10,577 bases of DNA from Thermoproteota archaeon (GTDB lineage: Archaea; Thermoproteota; Korarchaeia; Korarchaeales; Korarchaeaceae): positions 1-10,577 of the forward strand of contig JAOZGN010000020.1 in assembly GCA_027491555.1 (NCBI GenBank). The letters are read 5' to 3'. The notes under the pieces were generated by a model that did not search any database, was not told where the DNA came from, and was given only the letters and a program-made list of their open reading frames with translations. The position numbers were made by a program, and so were the translations under genes. Position 1 is the first letter of the stretch. Each line of letters starts with the position of its first letter. Below, one piece after another: positions 6,082-10,577 of the stretch.

Positions 6082-7971
6082 ATGGCCGCAATTCTACTGG
6101 AGGAGGGAGAGAAGGTTGCCCTAATGATGGGCAACGAGGCCATTGCGCGGGGCGCCCTCGAGGCTGGCGTTCAGTTCGTCACAGCCTACCCTGGGACCCC
6201 CAGCAGCGAGGTCCTCGCGAATCTCTCGAGGGTGGCCAGCAAGGCGGGGATCTACGTCGAGTGGTCGACGAACGAGAAGATAGCCTTCGAGGCCGCCTAC
6301 TCGGCGGCCCTGGCGGGACTGAGGTCCATGACCGTGATGAAACACCTGGGCACGCACTGGATACTGGACCCACTTGCGGTGGCGGCCATAACGGGGGTGG
6401 ACGCGGGCCTCGTCATAGTCTCAGCAGACGACCCACACCCGCACAGCTCTCAGAGCTCCGTGGACACGAGGTTTCATGGGAGGATAGTGAACATCCCAGT
6501 GGTAGAACCCTCTGATCCTGCAGAGGCCAAGGATCTCGTCGTTTGGGCCATGGACCTTTCCGAGGAGATGAAGACGCCCGTATTGTTCAGGTACACGGCA
6601 GCGGTGGCCCACTCCAAGGCCCCCGTCAGGCTGGGACCACTCAGGCTGGAGAAGAGGAAGCCCAACTTCCCGAAGGATCACCCCCGGCTCGTTAGCATAG
6701 CTCCTCACGCGAGAGCCAACATTCCGAAGCTCTTTGAGCGACTGGAGAGGGTTGAGAGGATATTCGAGAGGGAGCCCTTCGTCCAGAGGCACGGACCGGA
6801 GGAGGGCGACTGGGGCCTCATAACAACGGGGGTGCCGCACAACTACGCCATGGACGTCTTGGCCGCGGAGGGGCTGCTGGAGAAGGTACCGGTGCTGAAG
6901 CTCGTCGGTCAGTATCCCATCCCCGAGGGGCCGGTTCTAGACTTCCTCCACTCTGTCGATCGGGTTGTCGTCTTGGAGGAGCTTGAGCCCTTTGTGGAGG
7001 ACCAGGTAATCAAGATAGCTAAGCTCAACGGAGTGGATGTGGAGGTCTACGGTAAGAACACGGGGCACCTCCCGAGGTACGGAGAGTACAGCCCCGAGCT
7101 TGTTGGTAAGGTCCTGAGTGACCTATTTGGTGTGAACTACCCCGCTCTGACGCTCACCACCTTGGATGAAGTTTCCTCCTCCGTAGGGAGGAGGGTTCCC
7201 CAGATGTGCGCCGGATGCCCCCACAGGGGATCCTACCTCTCGATTAAGGCCGCGTTCGCTCGGATAGGTGTCGATGGGCTAGTCTTCGGGGACAGGGGGT
7301 GCTACAACCAGGGCTCAAACCCGCCTCTGGACGCCATCGACACGTGCATAGCGATGGGATCCAGCATCGCCATGGCGGCCGCCGCCAAGAAGGCGGGCGA
7401 GAGGAGACCCGTCGTGGCTGTGATAGGGGATTCCACATTCTTCCACGGTGGGCTTCCGGCGCTGGTAAATGCCGTCGTCAACAGGGCCCCGATAGTCGTG
7501 GCGGTCTTCGACAACAGGTGGACCTGCATGACGGGTCACCAGCCGAGCCCCACGTCTGGGGTCAACGCTACGGGGGACCAGGCGCCGGTCCTTAAGCCGG
7601 AAGACGTGGCAAAGGCTTTCCAGATCCCATTCGTGAGGGTCCTGAATCCCTACAACCTCAAGGCGGCCGAAGAGGCCGTGCTAGAGGCCATCAAGGCGGC
7701 TGAATCCACCGGGCTGCCTGCTGTCTTAGTGTTCCGAGCGGAGTGCACCCTGCAAGTGCTGAGGCGTCTCCGGAAGAAGTGGCTCCGGCCGAGGCCGATG
7801 ACCATCAACCCGTCTGCCTGCGTGGGCTGCAGAGAGTGCATCAAGACGGGCTGCCCGGCCCTTGGGTTCGACGAGGAGCTCAACAAGGCGTTCATCTACG
7901 AGGACAAATGCACCGGCTGCACCATTTGCGCACAGGTGTGCCCGACTGGGGCCATTGTCAGGGAGGGATGA
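6082..7971 (+). CDS. iorA: Indolepyruvate:ferredoxin oxidoreductase, alpha subunit
   Basis: With IorB, this cytosolic enzyme converts aryl pyruvates (from Trp, Phe and Tyr) plus CoA to aryl-acetyl-CoA, CO2 and reduced ferredoxin. The 629 residues contain the pyrimidine-binding domain (AYPGTPSSEVL, about 35-45; WSTNEKIAFE, about 61-70), CAGCPHRGSY (C376, C379), GDRGCYNQGSNPP (from about 403), and the TPP/Mg motif GDSTFFHGG (449-457) ending at DN477-478. Two ferredoxin-like [4Fe-4S] motifs close the chain: C580, C583, C586, C591 and C610, C613, C616, C620. An upstream in-frame ATG at 6040 is rejected because it lies ahead of the predicted transcription start and lacks a ribosome-binding site; AGGTGAT precedes ATG 6082. 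Homologues begin near LMMGNEA, so a start at 6124 or 6127 is a weaker option. First gene of the operon, just before iorB. Confidence 0.95.
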   Translation: MAAILLEEGEKVALMMGNEAIARGALEAGVQFVTAYPGTPSSEVLANLSRVASKAGIYVEWSTNEKIAFEAAYSAALAGLRSMTVMKHLGTHWILDPLAVAAITGVDAGLVIVSADDPHPHSSQSSVDTRFHGRIVNIPVVEPSDPAEAKDLVVWAMDLSEEMKTPVLFRYTAAVAHSKAPVRLGPLRLEKRKPNFPKDHPRLVSIAPHARANIPKLFERLERVERIFEREPFVQRHGPEEGDWGLITTGVPHNYAMDVLAAEGLLEKVPVLKLVGQYPIPEGPVLDFLHSVDRVVVLEELEPFVEDQVIKIAKLNGVDVEVYGKNTGHLPRYGEYSPELVGKVLSDLFGVNYPALTLTTLDEVSSSVGRRVPQMCAGCPHRGSYLSIKAAFARIGVDGLVFGDRGCYNQGSNPPLDAIDTCIAMGSSIAMAAAAKKAGERRPVVAVIGDSTFFHGGLPALVNAVVNRAPIVVAVFDNRWTCMTGHQPSPTSGVNATGDQAPVLKPEDVAKAFQIPFVRVLNPYNLKAAEEAVLEAIKAAESTGLPAVLVFRAECTLQVLRRLRKKWLRPRPMTINPSACVGCRECIKTGCPALGFDEELNKAFIYEDKCTGCTICAQVCPTGAIVREG

Positions 7972-7975
7972 CTTC

Positions 7976-8605
7976 ATGACTTCCTCTGAGGTGGACGAGG
8001 TGAACATCGTCCTCGCCGGGGTAGGCGGCCAGGGGGTCGTCGTTGCGTCCGACATACTTGGCCTCGCCGCGATGAAGGCCGGCCTCAACGTGAGGATAGC
8101 GAACGTTCACGGACTCGCTCAGAGGGAGGGATCGGTCTACAGCCACGTGAGGATTGGAAGGGCGGTCTACAGCCCAAAGATCCCCCTTGGGAGGGCCAAC
8201 GCCATCGTGGGGTTTGAGATATCCGAGGCGGCAAGGCACCTACGCCTGCTCAGGCCAGACGACGGCATACTCATAGTGAACAACACGCTGATGTATCCGC
8301 TGGCGCACTTTACAGGTCACGTGAGGTACCCCAAGAGAGAGGACCTCCTCGAGGTCTTGGAGAGCAGGCTGGAGCCTGACAGGGTTCACGTGATAGACGC
8401 TGGCTCCCTGGCCATAAGGGCGGGCAACCCCCGAACGGTCAACGTGGTGATGCTGGGCGCCCTTTCGGCCACGGGCGTCATCCCGATCGGTCCAGACGAG
8501 TTGGTCGAGGCCGTAAAGGCGAGAGTCCCCAAGTTTGCCCTCGAGGAGAACGAGAGGGCTTTCTGGATGGGGTACAACGAGGTTTCCGGAGGTGAGACGA
8601 CTTGA
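7976..8605 (+). CDS. iorB: Indolepyruvate:ferredoxin oxidoreductase, beta subunit
   Basis: Partner of IorA, 209 residues, of the gamma-type 2-oxoacid:ferredoxin oxidoreductase fold. GVGGQGVV (15-22) forms the glycine-rich loop. [17 protein letters not shown] (45-61) is the family motif (usually QRGGSV or QREGSV). Strands IVGFEISEA and VIDAGSLA follow, and the tail is [13 protein letters not shown]. The ATG at 7976 lies 4 bases after the iorA stop, with GGAGGG 8 bases upstream inside the iorA end. The same frame is open upstream, but that stretch is the shifted reading of the iorA iron-sulfur region and is not coding. The stop overlaps the TTG start of the HMG-CoA synthase by 4 bases (TTGA). 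The subunit binds no iron-sulfur cluster of its own, as no cysteine motif is seen. Confidence 0.93.
   Translation: MTSSEVDEVNIVLAGVGGQGVVVASDILGLAAMKAGLNVRIANVHGLAQREGSVYSHVRIGRAVYSPKIPLGRANAIVGFEISEAARHLRLLRPDDGILIVNNTLMYPLAHFTGHVRYPKREDLLEVLESRLEPDRVHVIDAGSLAIRAGNPRTVNVVMLGALSATGVIPIGPDELVEAVKARVPKFALEENERAFWMGYNEVSGGETT
8588..8595 (+). promoter_or_regulatory. Strong ribosome-binding site for the HMG-CoA synthase TTG start
   Basis: GGAGGTGA inside the iorB end is the best ribosome-binding match in the window. It lies six bases before the TTG at 8602, supporting that start and coupled translation. Confidence 0.75.
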
Positions 8606-9678
8606 AGCCTCAGAGGCCCGTGGGCATTGTGGGTTGGGGGGCGTACGTCCCCCAGTACCGTATCAAGGAGGAGGACCTGGCTCAGGCCTGGGGGCGCGAC
8701 TACAAGAGGTACGCCTCCGGCCTGATGGTCACGGAGAAGAGCGTCCCTGGCCTGGACGAGGACACCCTCACCATAGCGTATGAGGCGGCTCAAAACGCGA
8801 TCGCCAGGGCGGGAATAGACCCTTCAGAGCTCGGCGCGGTCTACGTCGGCACCGAGTCTAAACCCTACGCCGTGAAGCCCACCTCAACCATACTGGCGGA
8901 GGCTATAGGAGCGAGCGGGGCGACGACGGGAGCGGACTTCGAGTTCGCATGCAAGGCGGGGACGGAGGCCATCCAGGCGGTCACGGGGTTGGTAGGATCT
9001 GATATGATCAAGTACGGGCTGGCTGTTGGAGCCGACACGTCTCAGGGGGCGCCGGGTGATCCCCTGGAGTACACGGCCTCGGCAGGAGGGGCCGCGTTCG
9101 TGCTCGGGCCGGCGGAGGAGTCCGTCGCGGAGATCGTCGCCTCCTACTCATACGTCACGGATACCCCAGACTTCTGGAGGAGGGCGCACATGAAGTACCC
9201 ATCCCACGCCAGGGCCTTCACCGGAGAGCCGGCCTACTTCCACCACATCATGTCGGCGGCCAAGGCCCTGATGGAGGAGATGGGAACCACTCCACAGGAC
9301 TACGACTTCGTTGTGTTTCACCAGCCCAACGGAAAGTTCCCGAGGAGGGTCGGCAAGAAGCTCGGCTTCACCAAGGAGCAGATAGAGCCGGGCCTGATAA
9401 CCCCTATCATCGGGAACACCTACAGCGGCTCCTCCCTGGTGGGGCTCTCCGCGGTCCTCGACGTTGCGGAGCCCGGCGCCAAGATTCTCGTGGTGTCTTT
9501 CGGCTCTGGAGCCGGCAGCGACGCCTTCCACATCGAGGTGAGGGACAGGATAGTCGAGGCCAGAGACCGCGCTCCGAGGCTGGAGGTTTACCTCAGGAGG
9601 AAGGTGTACGTGGACTATCCCTACTACGCCAGGAGCATGAGGATGTACGTGATGCCCTCCGACGTGGGAGCCTACTGA
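8602..9678 (+). CDS. Archaeal hydroxymethylglutaryl-CoA synthase
   Basis: Condenses acetyl-CoA with acetoacetyl-CoA to HMG-CoA, the committed step toward mevalonate and archaeal isoprenoid lipids. The 358-residue length fits the archaeal family. The N-terminal [14 protein letters not shown] (8-21) is characteristic. Catalytic residues are E85 in [14 protein letters not shown]117 in [10 protein letters not shown], and H240 in [23 protein letters not shown] and [11 protein letters not shown] are the thiolase-fold C-terminal motifs. The start is TTG at 8602 with GGAGGTGA six bases upstream, overlapping the iorB stop by 4 bases. In many archaea this gene is followed by a thiolase and a DUF35 OB-fold protein that form a channelling complex with it; the thiolase is present next, and a DUF35 gene would lie beyond the window. 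Confidence 0.95.
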   Translation: MKPQRPVGIVGWGAYVPQYRIKEEDLAQAWGRDYKRYASGLMVTEKSVPGLDEDTLTIAYEAAQNAIARAGIDPSELGAVYVGTESKPYAVKPTSTILAEAIGASGATTGADFEFACKAGTEAIQAVTGLVGSDMIKYGLAVGADTSQGAPGDPLEYTASAGGAAFVLGPAEESVAEIVASYSYVTDTPDFWRRAHMKYPSHARAFTGEPAYFHHIMSAAKALMEEMGTTPQDYDFVVFHQPNGKFPRRVGKKLGFTKEQIEPGLITPIIGNTYSGSSLVGLSAVLDVAEPGAKILVVSFGSGAGSDAFHIEVRDRIVEARDRAPRLEVYLRRKVYVDYPYYARSMRMYVMPSDVGAY

Positions 9679-9691
9679 GGGGGTGCTGATG

Positions 9692-10577
9692 ATGCGGGAA
9701 GTCTACGTGATCGGATCTGGCCTGACGAAGATAGGAAACCTGTGGGACAAGGGGCTGAGGGATCTGGCGGTCGAGGCCGGCCTGGCCGCCATGGAGGAAG
9801 CCGGCGTCGAGAGCGTGGATGCAGTGTTCGTCGGAAACATGATGTCAGGCATCCTGAATGCACAGGAGAATCTCGGCTCATACGTGGCGGACTACCTCGG
9901 CCTGTCGGGAGTCCCCGCATTCAAGGTCGAGGCGGCCTGCGCCTCTGGCGGCGCCGCAGTGGTCAGCGCGGCCATGGCGATCAAGTCTGGCCTCTTCGAC
10001 CGCGTGCTAGTGGTCGGGGTGGAGAAGATGTCTGACATGACGGCCACGGAGGACGTGACCTCTGCCCTGGCCACGGCCTCAGAGGCCGACTACGAGCTGT
10101 TCTGGGGGGCCTCCTTCGTATCCCTGAACGCGCTGATCATGAGGTCCTACGCCCAGAGGTACGGGCTGAAGGAGGAGGACTTTGGGTGGATGCCAATTCT
10201 GATGCACAAGAACGCATCTGACGTTCCCTACGCCCAGCTGAGGTTTCCGATAACGATGGAGGCCTACCTTTCCTCCCCGAAGATCGCCGACCCGATCAAG
10301 CTGCTGGACTCCGCCCCGATGGGAGACGGCGCCGCGGCCGTTGTCCTCTCGGCCAGCGAGAGGAAGGACGGAGAAGGGGTCTCCGTGGCGCTCGTGGGCT
10401 TCGGATCTGCGACCGACACCATGGCGCTCTACACCCGGGAGGACCTTGTGGAGCTCAAGGGAGCAAAGTTGGCCGCGAAGAGGGCCATGGAGATGGCCGG
10501 GGTGACCCCGAGAGATCTGCAGGTCTTGGAGGTGCACGACGCGTTCAGCGTGATGGGCTACCTGAACCTAGAGGCGC
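9692..10577 (+). CDS. Thiolase (acetyl-CoA C-acetyltransferase, SCP2-like type), 3' end outside the window
   Basis: Joins two acetyl-CoA to acetoacetyl-CoA, feeding the HMG-CoA synthase. The 295 codons visible are about three quarters of a usual 390-residue archaeal thiolase. The nucleophilic C83 lies in VEAACASGGAAV; VVGVEKMSDM (about 107-116) follows; GDGAAAVVLS (211-220) and the catalytic H282 in LEVHDAFSVMGY are present. The C-terminal CGG/CxG motif is off the window. I prefer ATG 9692 because the GGTG of AGGGGGTG lies exactly six bases upstream; ATG 9689 would add one Met. The gap from the synthase stop is 13 bases. Thiolases of this SCP2-like group can be hard to separate from sterol-carrier paralogues by sequence, but the neighbour settles the likely role. 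Confidence 0.92.
   Translation, partial: MREVYVIGSGLTKIGNLWDKGLRDLAVEAGLAAMEEAGVESVDAVFVGNMMSGILNAQENLGSYVADYLGLSGVPAFKVEAACASGGAAVVSAAMAIKSGLFDRVLVVGVEKMSDMTATEDVTSALATASEADYELFWGASFVSLNALIMRSYAQRYGLKEEDFGWMPILMHKNASDVPYAQLRFPITMEAYLSSPKIADPIKLLDSAPMGDGAAAVVLSASERKDGEGVSVALVGFGSATDTMALYTREDLVELKGAKLAAKRAMEMAGVTPRDLQVLEVHDAFSVMGYLNLEA

Noticed and set aside
7299..7595. Second open frame inside iorA
   Set aside because: Gly/Arg/His-rich shadow frame over the conserved TPP-binding segment; no own promoter or ribosome-binding site.
7862..7975. Longer iorB reading frame starting inside iorA
   Set aside because: This stretch is the shifted frame of the iorA [4Fe-4S] region; IorB family similarity begins after ATG 7976, which has its own ribosome-binding site.
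9684..9694. C/D-box sRNA-like CTGATGATG between the synthase and thiolase
   Set aside because: The stretch is explained by the overlapping ATG codons of the thiolase start; no paired C'/D' boxes at suitable spacing were seen.
9672..10577. Minus-strand open frames opposite the thiolase
   Set aside because: They are antisense to a gene with intact catalytic Cys and His and show low-complexity composition.

Overview
The window is GC-rich archaeal chromosome. The evidence is an archaeal-type ribosomal protein run (uL14, uL24, eS4, uL5, zinc-ribbon uS14, uS8), TATA/BRE-type promoters, Shine-Dalgarno-led genes with frequent TTG and GTG starts, an archaeal HMG-CoA synthase, and the two-subunit indolepyruvate:ferredoxin oxidoreductase of anaerobic amino-acid users. 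Charged, Arg/Val/Glu-rich proteins fit a thermophile. The lineage cannot be fixed from this sequence alone. No tRNA, rRNA, CRISPR array or insertion sequence was seen.

Left part (1-2404, minus strand): a compact ribosomal operon read right to left, uL14 > uL24 > eS4 > uL5 > uS14 > uS8 (cut by the window edge). Gaps are a few bases or overlaps. It starts at uL14 with its own TATA box (2451-2460). In most archaea uS17 and other genes precede uL14, so the usual long operon appears split here.

Middle (2477-5902): a minus-strand FAD-dependent dehydrogenase of the COG2509 type with a four-cysteine motif and its own promoter; a minus-strand ICC-like metallophosphoesterase (COG1407 type); then, divergently, a small SWIM zinc-finger protein whose coding signal continues upstream of any normal start codon; then an XRE-type regulator (COG1709 type) behind a clear TATA box.

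Right part (6082-10577, plus strand): a tightly packed operon iorA > iorB > HMG-CoA synthase > thiolase (cut by the window edge), from a TATA box at 6019-6032. IorAB oxidises aryl pyruvates to aryl-acetyl-CoA and reduces ferredoxin. The thiolase and synthase make acetoacetyl-CoA and HMG-CoA, the entry to the mevalonate route for archaeal lipids. iorB and the synthase overlap by 4 bases, so arylpyruvate catabolism and isoprenoid entry are probably co-expressed.

Several starts are best set by a recurring GGTG-N6-start spacing, which shortens iorA by 14 codons and moves the regulator and uS14 to TTG starts. I see no clear novel defence or mobile system. The most useful leads are the split ribosomal operon, the IorAB/HMG-CoA operon, the unusual SWIM gene start, the cysteine cluster in the FAD enzyme, and candidate operators at two promoters.
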